Part shown: positions 31,032 through 39,246 of the stretch, piece by piece
Layout: the number at the start of each line of letters is the position of its first letter
How positions within the stretch are numbered: position 1 is the stretch's first letter
Source of the DNA: Achromobacter sp. UMC71
GTDB lineage: Bacteria; Pseudomonadota; Gammaproteobacteria; Burkholderiales; Burkholderiaceae_B
Length of the DNA: 64,000 nt
Assembly: GCF_014170305.1 (NCBI RefSeq)
Contig: NZ_LZZT01000053.1
Location: forward strand, 19,056 to 83,055
Direction of reading: 5' to 3'
Position numbers and translations under genes: made by a program
Notes under the pieces: model-generated
Told to the model about the DNA's origin: nothing
Seen by the model: the letters and a program-made list of their open reading frames with translations, nothing else
The model's database searches: none

Positions 31032-31328
31032 GTCTTTCACTCCTGAATGGTCTGCGGCCACCGATATGATGGACCAGGCGATCGATTTTCCCGTTTGTCG
31101 AGAGCTTGCGCAACTTTTGGCCGCGGTGCCCCAGTTTGCTGCGTAGAGCGGCCACATGGTAATTCCCCCATTATTAGCGACAACGCTTTTACGGGGGGAT
31201 TACCGGACTCGAACCCACGACAACTGAAATCGCAAGGCCGCCATCGAAGCCGTCCTCGGCCCATTCAAAGGGTTCCGTGATTAGAATACGCACACGTCCA
31301 ATGGCGTTGGGCCGTCACACGGAATTTC

Positions 31329-31841
31329 ATGAAAAACATCCGATCCTTCACGTTCGCGCTTGCCGCCTTTGCCGTTACGGTCGCCATGGTCAATCCAGCC
31401 GCGGCGGAACAGGGATGCGCGGACGGCTATAAACCCACTCCCACGCAGAACGGCGTTGAATGCCGGCCGGTTCCCGGCCTGTACAGAGGGCCGGGCGGGA
31501 ACGCCGCCCCCCAGGTCCGCTGGGAGGAACGCTGGGGCGCGATCGTCATGGATGCTGCTTCCGGCATGACGGGCATAGGCGGAAGCCAGCCCACCGAGGC
31601 AGACGCCATCACGGCTGCTACGGCCATGTGTCAGCGCAAGGGCGGCAAGAATTGCCGCGTCGACATCACCTATTCCAATCAATGCGGCGCACTCGCGTGG
31701 GGCAGCAACCATGCCGTCTCGGCCCGCGGGCGGACGCTGGAAATCGCGTCCAAGTACGCGATTGACGCGTGCGAGAAAACGACCGGCAAGAAGTGCGAGG
31801 TCTTCTTCTCCGATTGCAGCTTGCCGGTGCGAGTCCAATAA
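31329..31841 (+). CDS. Secreted DUF4189 protein
   Basis: 170 residues. Signal peptide NIRSFTFALAAFAVTVAMV ending AAAEQG. The C-terminal half matches DUF4189: RWGAIVMDAASGMTGIGGSQ, then EADAITAATAMCQRKGGKNC, NQCGALAWG and ATGKKCEVFFSDCS-like cysteines. Four or more Cys suggest disulfides in the periplasm. DUF4189 proteins are common in Burkholderiales; function unknown. The next 290 bases (31842-32132) hold no gene that I can support. Confidence 0.85.
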   Translation: MKNIRSFTFALAAFAVTVAMVNPAAAEQGCADGYKPTPTQNGVECRPVPGLYRGPGGNAAPQVRWEERWGAIVMDAASGMTGIGGSQPTEADAITAATAMCQRKGGKNCRVDITYSNQCGALAWGSNHAVSARGRTLEIASKYAIDACEKTTGKKCEVFFSDCSLPVRVQ

Positions 31842-32132
31842 CCGGACAATCAGGCACAGCATGTTGACGCACGCTGGCGTCATATCCTGGCGTCTATGGC
31901 CTGCGCCGACAGGAAAGGCAGCACGTGACCGGAATCGGCGGGCGGCAGCACTACGCGACCACCTAAAAACTGAGCCCGGTATTGGAATAAGAATGCCTCT
32001 GCTGCTCCAGCGACAAGATCACAAGACCAGAGATCTGCATTAGCTCGGTTAAGCTGATTTGACGTGTCACAAGGCAGATGTGTTGTGCCGTACGCAAGAC
32101 ATCATCGACATACAACTTGAGAAGATAGGATC

Positions 32133-32879
32133 ATGACCCAGCCGCATTCAACACGCCCACCCGCCTACGCACTGAAGATACGGTTTGCACCTGCGATGAA
32201 GCTTCTCTTTACGTTGGGCCTTGCAACGCTATGGACTGGCGCCCAAGCCGCCAGTTTTGATTGCAACAAGGCCGTAGGCACTACCGAAAGGTTGATCTGT
32301 AGCGATGCCGAGACATCCGCGCTGGATGGAAAATTGCAAGGGGCCTATGAAACAGCACTGGCCGCAACCGATGCCTATGGCAAGAAAGCGTTGACTAAAG
32401 AACAGCGCAACTGGATTAAATACGCGCGTGACATTTGTCAAGACAGCGCCTGCCTGCAGCAGGCATACACAACCCGCATCGCCATGCTGGCGCGTAATGA
32501 GGCACATATTGCCAATGGCGAGGTGTACTCAGACTGCAAGCTGCCGGGCAACCAAACCGTTAGTGGCGAATGCGTCAATGTTGTGGCGATTCGTGATCCC
32601 AACTCCCGTGTTGAATCGTTCAACCAATCGTTGGCGCATCAGAAGCAAAACGGCCGAATCATCGGTTGCAGCCGGCTGATTGATCTACCGGTTGGCGTCG
32701 CTGGGAGTAATCACAGTTTTGGCGGCTCCTGCGTATTGCAGGAAGGTACGCAGCGCAAGAACGTGAGGATCTGCAACGACGATATGTTCGGGCATTTCCA
32801 AGTAGAGCCGTCCACGCCACAGGATGCCTCGGACAAGCGCTTGGTCGACTTTACTTACGCGCAATGCTACGGCGGTTGA
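32133..32879 (+). CDS. Secreted protein with N-terminal LprI-like (DUF1311) domain
   Basis: 248 residues from the ATG at 32133 with AGGA upstream; a start at 32196 (MKLLFTLGLATLWTGAQA) would give a tidier signal peptide. The LprI-like domain is SFDCNKAVGTTERLICSDAE, LDGKLQGAYETAL, EQRNWIKYARDICQDSACLQ and AYTTRIAML. The C-terminal ~110 residues (YSDCKLPGNQTVSGECVNV onward) are not a domain I know. It is paralogous to the gene at 30582, with DUF4189 between, making a small group of secreted Cys-rich proteins. Confidence 0.8.
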   Translation: MTQPHSTRPPAYALKIRFAPAMKLLFTLGLATLWTGAQAASFDCNKAVGTTERLICSDAETSALDGKLQGAYETALAATDAYGKKALTKEQRNWIKYARDICQDSACLQQAYTTRIAMLARNEAHIANGEVYSDCKLPGNQTVSGECVNVVAIRDPNSRVESFNQSLAHQKQNGRIIGCSRLIDLPVGVAGSNHSFGGSCVLQEGTQRKNVRICNDDMFGHFQVEPSTPQDASDKRLVDFTYAQCYGG

Positions 32880-33606
32880 TGGTAAGCGCCCGGGCCCATC
32901 CGTGATTTTGTGTGCGAGGCATATCACGAGGGCTAAAGACCATGGATATGCCGATGAAGAAGAGACGCACAGCAGCCGCCCCGGCGGCGGCCCGTGGGCC
33001 GCTGCCGGGGCGGCCGAGGCGGCTTGAGAAAACACCGGCAGGGGGCCGGTGTCAGGTCAATACCAGCTCAGTACACGCCCAGCGAGGTTCAAGACCTGTT
33101 GCTGAAGCGACCTGGTGCTGACAGTCAATGTCGGCAGCAGAAATCCTTTGGGACCGGGTGCAGGTGGTCTCGCCATCCTGTCGACGTTACCGTTGGCCGA
33201 GCAGAACGAGTGCATTCGCGCGAAGGCGAAGCGGCTGAACGGTTATGGATCTCTTCGGCGATCACCTAATGGATGAAGTCGTAGGCGGGCCGCGTTGGCA
33301 CGGGACAACATCGACGTGGCGGTAATGCAAAGCCCGACCATCAAGCCGCTGGATGAGGCCAGCTTGGTCGAGTCGGTGCGCTGCAAGTACCGATTAGTCG
33401 CTGGCGCCCTCCCCATGCGGCATGATCGGTATGGTATCAACCGGGAGGCGCTGGCCGGCCGGATCAAACGCTGGCTGCCTTGAACGCCAAGTGGCAGTCG
33501 CCGATCGCGCCAACTGGGACTTCGGCAATATCAGTAAGCCACCTTTCATTCGGGGCGACGCCTGCCGTAAGTCCTTGAATGTGACAATGGAGACGGCTAC
33601 GCGAGT
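32880..33606. other. Decayed stretch with gene fragments
   Basis: About 730 bases with no intact gene. An IclR-like fragment is read at 33118-33249. A plus-strand frame ending at 33483 (LDEASLVESVRCKYRLVAGA, ending IKRWLP) looks protein-like but I cannot name it. No transposase was found in this stretch. Confidence 0.5.
33118..33249 (+). pseudogene. IclR-family regulator fragment
   Basis: The frame through 33130 reads VGSRNPLGPGAGGLAIL, then PLAEQNECIRAKAKRLNGYG. This lines up with the effector-domain segment of the intact IclR protein at 59669 (DRHPLGVGAGSLAILAAL, EEVEECLRANADLI). Nothing before or after continues the family, so it is a degraded remnant. Confidence 0.6.
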
Positions 33607-34623
33607 ATGAGTGCAATCCTGCAAGTCACGGAAGAACCCCTGGCCGAGGAGGACATCCGGCTGCTGCGCCGTAGCCGCAGCGGCAGATCGCTGATGGCCG
33701 TGTTCGCTGGCCTAATGTTCCTGCTGCTGACGAGCAGCGCGATCCTGTGCGTCGTCCTGGTCGTGTCCGATCCCAGCCTGCGCCACGGTGCCGACGGCAT
33801 GCTGGTGCTGTCGTGCGCGGTGGCGGTGGGGGGCTTCGCGGCCGTTCTTGGACGCAGGTTGTTGCGCATGCCGCGCGCTTGGCGCCGCTTCAACCAGGCG
33901 TTGAGGGGGCGACTATCCAAGCAGATCGTTTCCGGCCACCTGACCGGCTTTGGCCCGTCTGAAGGGCCTGGCATCTGCTACCTCTTCGGCGAGCAGCGCG
34001 TGGACGTGGCCCTGCCGTTCTGGAACGAAATCACGAGGGATACCCGTCATGGCTCGTGCCCCCTGACGGCCGTGGCGCTGACAGATTTGCCAGTGCGCCT
34101 GCATCTGCTGACGCTGTGGCCCGGCTCGCCGCCGGTGCTGCTGCGGTCAGAATACCCGATGAGCGCACAGGCCTTGAATTCGGTCGAGGAAATCAGCGAT
34201 GCCGACCGCGAGACGGTGCGCAAGGAAGAACTGGGCGCGCGCAAGCTCTTCTACGCGCTCGCCCTGGTAGCCCTGGCCGGCAGCCTGTTCCTCGGGCCCT
34301 TGATCCTGTTGGCCGCATTCTTCGTACTCATGGGACTCGTCCTGGGCATGCGCAGCCCCAGGCTTAAGCGCGCCCGCTACAAGCACGGGGTGCGCGGCGT
34401 GGTCGAAGAGATCGTGACCTACCGCGTGCGCACGACCAACCCGAACGTCTCCACGCTGGTCCACAACTATCGCATCGGCGGCGTGATGTACCGGGTCGAG
34501 CACTTCGGGCAGGAGGCCGCACCGGGCCAGGGCGTCGCGTTCGAGTATCTGGACGGAGCGGACTTCCTCGGACCGCGTGCCTTGTTCTTCCAGATCGAAG
34601 ACCAGCCCACCATGACGCTATGA
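33607..34623 (+). CDS. Membrane protein of unknown function
   Basis: 338 residues. Two hydrophobic segments near residues 30-54 (LMAVFAGLMFLLLTSSAIL) and 62-82, and a second pair at about 215-250 (LFYALALVALAGSLFLGPLI), are separated by soluble parts. The C-terminal portion (VEEIVTYRVRTTNPNVSTLV) is beta-like. I recognise no family. It is flanked by gene fragments on both sides, so it belongs to an accessory stretch, but the frame itself is intact. Confidence 0.7.
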   Translation: MSAILQVTEEPLAEEDIRLLRRSRSGRSLMAVFAGLMFLLLTSSAILCVVLVVSDPSLRHGADGMLVLSCAVAVGGFAAVLGRRLLRMPRAWRRFNQALRGRLSKQIVSGHLTGFGPSEGPGICYLFGEQRVDVALPFWNEITRDTRHGSCPLTAVALTDLPVRLHLLTLWPGSPPVLLRSEYPMSAQALNSVEEISDADRETVRKEELGARKLFYALALVALAGSLFLGPLILLAAFFVLMGLVLGMRSPRLKRARYKHGVRGVVEEIVTYRVRTTNPNVSTLVHNYRIGGVMYRVEHFGQEAAPGQGVAFEYLDGADFLGPRALFFQIEDQPTMTL

Positions 34624-34646
34624 GCACACTGTCGCGCATCCCGCCC

Positions 34647-34775
34647 ATGCCCAGCTGGTCTCCAGTACCGGAGATAGTGCCTGGGGCGGTCCAAACGCCG
34701 CATTGGACCGTCGGAGGCGATCTGATCGTGGGCGACTCCCTCAGCGGCGGTTCGCCACCTCGGAAAATGGCATGA
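34647..34775 (+). pseudogene. Fragment of an autotransporter N-terminus
   Basis: The frame reads EIVPGAVQTPHWTVGGDLIV then GDSLSGG, closely matching the mature N-terminus of the autotransporter at 19521 (DVFPGAVLTPHWPVGGDLIV, GDTLIGT). The similarity stops abruptly near 34745, where another fragment begins in a different frame. No signal peptide and no passenger remain. Confidence 0.7.
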
Positions 34776-34900
34776 TCGGCGCACACGACCTGGACCTCTT
34801 CATCATCGAAGACGCTCCCGTCAAGGTGGTGCGCCGGGTGGTCGAGTTCCACGAAAAGATCAACTCGGACGCGCAATACGCACCGTCCCTGCCGGCCTGA
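34751..34900 (+). pseudogene. C-terminal fragment resembling a LOG-family (TIGR00730) protein
   Basis: The frame FATSENGMIGAHDLDLFIIE, then DAPVKVVRRVVEFHEK, resembles the C-terminal tail of LOG-family nucleotide hydrolases (typically ...GxIxxxDLDLFxxxDxPxxxVxxI). The rest of the gene, including the PGGxGTxxE motif, is absent. It starts where the autotransporter fragment stops, so a deletion joined two genes. A terminator follows 22 bases after the stop. Confidence 0.5.
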
Positions 34901-34921
34901 ACGTTCTTCGCCACTCCTATG

Positions 34922-34947
34922 AAAAATGCCCCCTCGGGGGCATTTTT
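34922..34947. terminator. Bidirectional rho-independent terminator
   Basis: AAAAATGCCCCC and GGGGGCATTTTT form a perfect hairpin with a very short apex, with A and T runs on both sides, so it can stop transcription from either direction. It follows the LOG-like fragment. Confidence 0.85.
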
Positions 34948-35510
34948 CACTTCCGCATGAACGCCGGCACGACCTCGGCCGGGATGGGACACACGTATGG
35001 CTGGCCACGGCTCGAGGCCGCCGATGCCCTTGAGATGGCAGAGCAAACCGAGGTTTGATGCATCCTGGCTGGCGAGCGGTCGCTTGCCGGCCAGATGCGG
35101 TCATTACTGACATGCCACGCGGCGCCAAGCTGCTTGCCATTCTTGTGCAGGTTGGTCCACGCCGATATGTTCTCGGACGAATGAGAAGGCGATTGCGTCA
35201 TTCGGGCCGTCACTAAGTGGCAGTGCAGACGTCCACGGCACCGTGCGTTCGTCACGATGTGCCTAGCGAGCAAATTAGGAGAAACTCTCTCCGCGAATGC
35301 GATTCGTGCTCACATTGCGCGCCGCATCGCTTGACGATCCTTGACTTTTGAAACCTGGCGATACATTGCGACACACTGTACTCTTTTACGACATATGCAG
35401 TGTGCATAGTCCGTGCCGGACGCTAGACCAGGCGGCGCGGAGGGCTGGACGGCTATCGACAGAATGGCTCTGCGCCTCCGCCCCAACCTTTTCCAAGTAC
35501 TCGCCCATCT
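34948..35510. other. Intergenic stretch, possible remnants
   Basis: About 560 bases between the terminator and the diguanylate cyclase gene. A minus-strand frame ending next to the terminator (RGQPYVCPIPAEVVPAFMRK, stop at 34947-34949) looks like a protein tail, so a second truncated gene may have used the same terminator. I cannot name it. The region nearest 35510 must carry the promoter of the next gene. Confidence 0.4.
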
Positions 35511-36686
35511 ATGCCTGCAACCCTGCTCGAATGGTCTGTGCCAGCGGCGATTCTGTTGTGCGCCTTCGGACTCTGCGCTGCACGCTCGGTTGGCTTCTAC
35601 ACGCTCCAGTGGGGCTCTGCACTTGGTTGCCTGGGCATTGGTTACACCGTGATGCTCGTGCAGGCCACAGAGCTTTCCCCATATAAACAAGTCGTCGAGG
35701 ACGCGTTCATTTTGGGCGGCGTCATATTGGCCTGCCGCGCCCTGCAAAACCGTCGTCGCAGGCAGACCCCTTACTACATTGATATTGCGGTCCTACTGGC
35801 CTCAACGATAATGGTAATCGTCTCAGTCGTGCTGTTTGCCAGCGCTAAGCTGGAGACGTTTTTCGTCCAGGCCTTTTGCGCGCTCGTGATCTGGCGAACC
35901 GCGCTCTCCTTTGCAATGCAGGTTGCAACTACGTCGGACAAGGTGCTCAGCGCCGCGTTTATCTTCATCGCGCTTGTTTTGACAGGTCAATGCGTCTTGT
36001 ACATTACCGCCCCGACACCTCTTCTGGCAGTGGGAGAATGGAGAACGTCCGTCTGGGGGACCTTGATCCAATACACCGGGCTACTTGGGAGCATTGTCCT
36101 GACCCTCGCGGTTTTCATAGCGACGAGCTGCGACAGAATAGAGAAATATCGTCGCCAAGCCCATACCGACGCGTTGACGGGGCTGCTGAACCGACAGGGG
36201 CTGGACAGCCTTCTCGCCGTCGTTTCCAGGCGCGCCCTATCGGATGCGGCTACGCCGACCGCACTGATCATGGCCGATATCGACAATTTCAAACGCATTA
36301 ACGATGTCTTCGGCCACCCGTTTGGCGACATCGTACTGGCGCGATTTGGCGCCCTGCTTCGGCCGGTGGCAGCCTCCCACATCTGCGCTGCTCGATTGGG
36401 AGGAGAAGAATTCCTATTGCTACTGCCCGCGGCAAATTTGGATAGCGCCGCCGCAATCGCCGAGGAGATCCGTGCAAAGTTCGTGGCGCAACGCTGGGAC
36501 CCGCACGCTCCCAGCTCCCGTTTCACGGCCAGTATGGGGGTGACTTTGGTACAAGCGGGAGAACCTTTCTCCAATGCGATGAAGCGAGCAGACGACTTGC
36601 TTTACGAGGCGAAGCGACGAGGGCGAAACTGCACAGTTTCGAGTGTAGCGCCACGCGACACCGCACTCGAAGTTCATGTGCTATGA
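35511..36686 (+). CDS. Membrane-bound diguanylate cyclase (GGDEF domain)
   Basis: 391 residues. Six or so hydrophobic helices fill residues 1-205, like a 7TM-type sensor. The GGDEF domain follows at about 218-380: TDALTGLLNRQGLD, IMADIDNFKRINDVFGHPFGD and the signature ARLGGEEFLLLLP, an active GG[D/E]EF variant. The GGEEF catalytic residues are intact. No RxxD inhibitory site is obvious before the signature. It makes cyclic di-GMP; the signal sensed by the membrane part is unknown. It lies alone, upstream of groESL. Confidence 0.93.
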   Translation: MPATLLEWSVPAAILLCAFGLCAARSVGFYTLQWGSALGCLGIGYTVMLVQATELSPYKQVVEDAFILGGVILACRALQNRRRRQTPYYIDIAVLLASTIMVIVSVVLFASAKLETFFVQAFCALVIWRTALSFAMQVATTSDKVLSAAFIFIALVLTGQCVLYITAPTPLLAVGEWRTSVWGTLIQYTGLLGSIVLTLAVFIATSCDRIEKYRRQAHTDALTGLLNRQGLDSLLAVVSRRALSDAATPTALIMADIDNFKRINDVFGHPFGDIVLARFGALLRPVAASHICAARLGGEEFLLLLPAANLDSAAAIAEEIRAKFVAQRWDPHAPSSRFTASMGVTLVQAGEPFSNAMKRADDLLYEAKRRGRNCTVSSVAPRDTALEVHVL

Positions 36687-36851
36687 AATTTCCATCCTAG
36701 ATAAATCCATGGCTTGCCGCGCCCGAGGACCTACCCAGCCACCGTCAAGGTCCACTTCCGCTGCAACATAGTCATGGGAATTTCCAAACCGAACTTGGAT
36801 GAATTTCGACACCAGAGGGCATCCCTATCGACATATGGGGACGCAGCTAGT

Positions 36852-36882
36852 TTCAACTTGAGTGCCCCCATTCCAAGTTGAA
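36852..36882. repeat. Inverted repeat with flanking direct repeats
   Basis: TTCAACTTG (36852-36860) and CAAGTTGAA (36874-36882) are perfect inverted arms separated by 13 bases. A direct repeat TTCGACACC occurs at 36805-36813 and 36888-36896. The arrangement recalls an insertion-sequence end remnant (IS21-like), but no transposase is present. Confidence 0.45.
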
Positions 36883-36930
36883 CCACATTCGACACCGGGC
36901 CGCCAAGATGTAACAGCCCACCCCCACCCC

Positions 36931-36959
36931 CTTGAACCCCACCACATCATCCCTATAAT
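36931..36959 (+). promoter_or_regulatory. groESL promoter, overlapping sigma70 and heat-shock elements
   Basis: TTGAAC (36932-36937) and TATAAT (36954-36959), spacer 16, form a near-consensus vegetative promoter. The same bases, CCCCCTTGAA then ATCCC-TAT, resemble the RpoH heat-shock consensus. It overlaps the CIRCE element. Confidence 0.8.
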
Positions 36960-36985
36960 TAGCACTCGACTCTGGTGAGTGCTAA
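36959..36985 (+). promoter_or_regulatory. CIRCE operator (HrcA site)
   Basis: Arms TTAGCACTC (36959-36967) and GAGTGCTAA (36977-36985) with a nine-base spacer are an exact CIRCE element. It lies on the promoter and before groES, so HrcA repression at normal temperature is expected. Confidence 0.97.
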
Positions 36986-37042
36986 CAGCCCTCCCGGGCC
37001 TAACCGATCATTCACTTTCTTCTTAAGTAACAGGAGTTCCTC

Positions 37043-37330
37043 ATGGCCTTGCGTCCCCTGGGCGATCGCGTGATCGTCAAACGCCTCGAAAACGAGCGCA
37101 AGACTGCCTCTGGCATCGTCATCCCCGACAGCGCCGCTGAAAAGCCCGATCAAGGTGAAGTCGTGGCCGTTGGCCCCGGCAAGAAGACCGAAGACGGCAA
37201 GATTCTGCCCGTCGACCTGAAGGCTGGCGACAAGGTTCTGTTCGGCAAGTACGCCGGCCAGTCCGTGAAGGTTGACGGCGAAGAGCTGCTCGTCATCCGC
37301 GAGGACGAAATCCTCGCCGTGGTCCAGTAA
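37043..37330 (+). CDS. groES: Co-chaperonin GroES (Hsp10)
   Basis: 95 residues, the standard length. Recognisable from ALRPLGDRVIVKRLENERKT, mobile loop SGIVIPDSAAEKPDQG and the end DGEELLVIREDEILAVVQ. It forms the heptameric lid of GroEL. CAGGAG ribosome site upstream. The CIRCE element and the overlapping vegetative/heat-shock promoter just in front predict control by HrcA and RpoH. groEL follows 37 bases later. Confidence 0.99.
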   Translation: MALRPLGDRVIVKRLENERKTASGIVIPDSAAEKPDQGEVVAVGPGKKTEDGKILPVDLKAGDKVLFGKYAGQSVKVDGEELLVIREDEILAVVQ

Positions 37331-37367
37331 ACCCTGCCTCAAACGAATTTTCGAAGGAAGCTAAGAA

Positions 37368-39008
37368 ATGGCTGCCAAGCAAGTATTGTTCGGTGACGAC
37401 GCCCGCGTGCGCATCGTCCGCGGCGTGAATGTCCTCGCCAACGCTGTCAAGACCACCCTGGGCCCCAAGGGTCGCAACGTCGTGCTGGAGCGCTCGTTCG
37501 GCGCCCCGACCGTGACCAAGGACGGCGTGTCCGTCGCCAAGGAAATCGAACTGAAGGACAAGTTCGAGAACATCGGCGCCCAACTGGTCAAGGACGTTGC
37601 CTCCAAGACCTCCGATAACGCCGGTGACGGCACCACGACCGCCACCGTGCTGGCTCAAGCCATCGTCATGGAAGGCCTGAAGTACGTTGCCGCCGGTTTC
37701 AACCCGATCGACCTGAAGCGCGGCATCGACAAGGCTGTCGCCGCCGCCGTGGCCGAACTGAAGAAGCAATCCAAGCCGGTCACGACCAGCAAGGAAATCG
37801 CTCAAGTCGGTTCGATCTCGGCCAACAGCGATTCGTCCATCGGCCAGATCATCGCTGACGCGATGGACAAGGTCGGCAAGGAAGGCGTCATCACCGTCGA
37901 AGACGGCAAGTCGCTGGAAAACGAACTGGACGTCGTCGAAGGCATGCAATTCGACCGCGGCTACCTGTCGCCCTACTTCATCAACAGCCCGGAAAAGCAA
38001 GTTGCCGTGCTGGAAGATCCGTTTGTCCTGATTTTCGACAAGAAGATCAGCAACATCCGTGACCTGCTGCCCGTGCTGGAACAAGTCGCCAAGTCGAGCC
38101 GTCCGCTGCTGATCATCGCCGAAGACGTCGAAGGCGAAGCGCTGGCCACCCTGGTGGTGAACAACATCCGTGGCATCCTGAAGACCACCGCCGTCAAGGC
38201 GCCGGGCTTCGGCGACCGCCGCAAGGCCATGCTGGAAGACATCGCCATCCTGACGGGCGGCACGGTGATCTCCGAAGAAACCGGCATGTCGCTGGAAAAG
38301 GCCGGCCTGGCTGAACTGGGCCAAGCCAAGCGCATCGAAGTGGGCAAGGAAAACACCACGATCATCGACGGCGCTGGCGACAGCAAGTCGATCGAGGCTC
38401 GCGTCAAGCAAGTCCGTATCCAGATCGAAGAAGCCACGTCCGACTACGACCGTGAAAAGCTGCAAGAACGCGTGGCCAAGCTGGCCGGCGGCGTTGCCGT
38501 GATTCGCGTTGGCGCTGCCACCGAAGTCGAAATGAAGGAAAAGAAGGCCCGCGTCGAAGATGCCCTGCACGCTACCCGCGCTGCCGTGGAAGAAGGCGTT
38601 GTGGCTGGTGGCGGCGTGGCCCTGCTGCGTGCCAAGCAAGCCATCGCTGACCTGAAGGGCGACACGCCTGACCAGAACGCCGGTATCAAGCTGATCCTGC
38701 GCGCTGTGGAAGAGCCCCTGCGCACCATCGTCACGAACGCCGGCGAAGAAGCCAGCGTCGTGGTCAGCAACGTGCTGAACGGCAAGGGCAACTACGGCTA
38801 CAACGCCGCGACCGGCGAGTACACCGACCTGGTCGAGCAAGGCGTGCTGGATCCCACCAAGGTGACCCGCACCGCCCTGCAAAACGCTGCCTCCGTCGCC
38901 AGCCTGCTGCTGACGGCTGAAGCCGCCGTGGTCGAACTGGCCGAAGACAAGCCCGCTGCTCCGGCCATGCCGGGTGGCATGGGCGGCATGGGCGGCATGG
39001 ACTTCTAA
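37368..39008 (+). CDS. groEL: Chaperonin GroEL (Hsp60)
   Basis: 546 residues, standard length. AAKQVLFGDDARVRIVRGVN, ATP site TLGPKGRNVVLERSFG, DGTTTATVLAQAI and the glycine-methionine tail GGMGGMGGMDF are all canonical. It forms the double-ring folding chamber with GroES. AAGGAAG ribosome site. The codon use is more biased than the neighbours, as for a highly expressed gene. It is the second gene of the groESL operon, followed by a hairpin terminator at 39066-39100. Confidence 0.99.
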   Translation: MAAKQVLFGDDARVRIVRGVNVLANAVKTTLGPKGRNVVLERSFGAPTVTKDGVSVAKEIELKDKFENIGAQLVKDVASKTSDNAGDGTTTATVLAQAIVMEGLKYVAAGFNPIDLKRGIDKAVAAAVAELKKQSKPVTTSKEIAQVGSISANSDSSIGQIIADAMDKVGKEGVITVEDGKSLENELDVVEGMQFDRGYLSPYFINSPEKQVAVLEDPFVLIFDKKISNIRDLLPVLEQVAKSSRPLLIIAEDVEGEALATLVVNNIRGILKTTAVKAPGFGDRRKAMLEDIAILTGGTVISEETGMSLEKAGLAELGQAKRIEVGKENTTIIDGAGDSKSIEARVKQVRIQIEEATSDYDREKLQERVAKLAGGVAVIRVGAATEVEMKEKKARVEDALHATRAAVEEGVVAGGGVALLRAKQAIADLKGDTPDQNAGIKLILRAVEEPLRTIVTNAGEEASVVVSNVLNGKGNYGYNAATGEYTDLVEQGVLDPTKVTRTALQNAASVASLLLTAEAAVVELAEDKPAAPAMPGGMGGMGGMDF

Positions 39009-39065
39009 GTCCCGCTTCTCCTGCAAGGCCTCCCCGGCTCCGGCCGGGGATCAGTACCCTGAAAG

Positions 39066-39100
39066 ACCCTCGGACCTTCGCCCCGGGGGTTTTTCTTTTT
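39066..39100 (+). terminator. Terminator of the groESL operon
   Basis: ACCCTCGG (39066-39073) pairs with CCGGGGGT (one G-T pair) and is followed by TTTTCTTTTT. A second GC-rich hairpin (CCCCGGC/GCCGGGG) lies just before it, around 39031-39048. Confidence 0.85.
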
Positions 39101-39246
39101 GGGCGACGCGATCTGCCGCGGCGTCCTGATTGAGGCGGCTTTTCGGCCGTGCCGGCCGGGGCCGGAACGTTTGCCTACAAGTTGCGGGTTTCGCGCCGGC
39201 GCATGCGTCCCTACAATGAGGGATCCCAAGTCCGAGCCCAAGCCCC

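Noticed and set aside
31190..31230. tRNA 3'-end-like sequence on the minus strand (GGGTTCGAGTCC)
   Set aside because: The T-stem arms do not pair, and no acceptor, D or anticodon stem could be found upstream; probably chance.
32069..32092. Second TGTCACA resembling an ECF41 -35 element
   Set aside because: The downstream element reads CGTA rather than CGTC and the spacing is 17, so it does not meet the motif.
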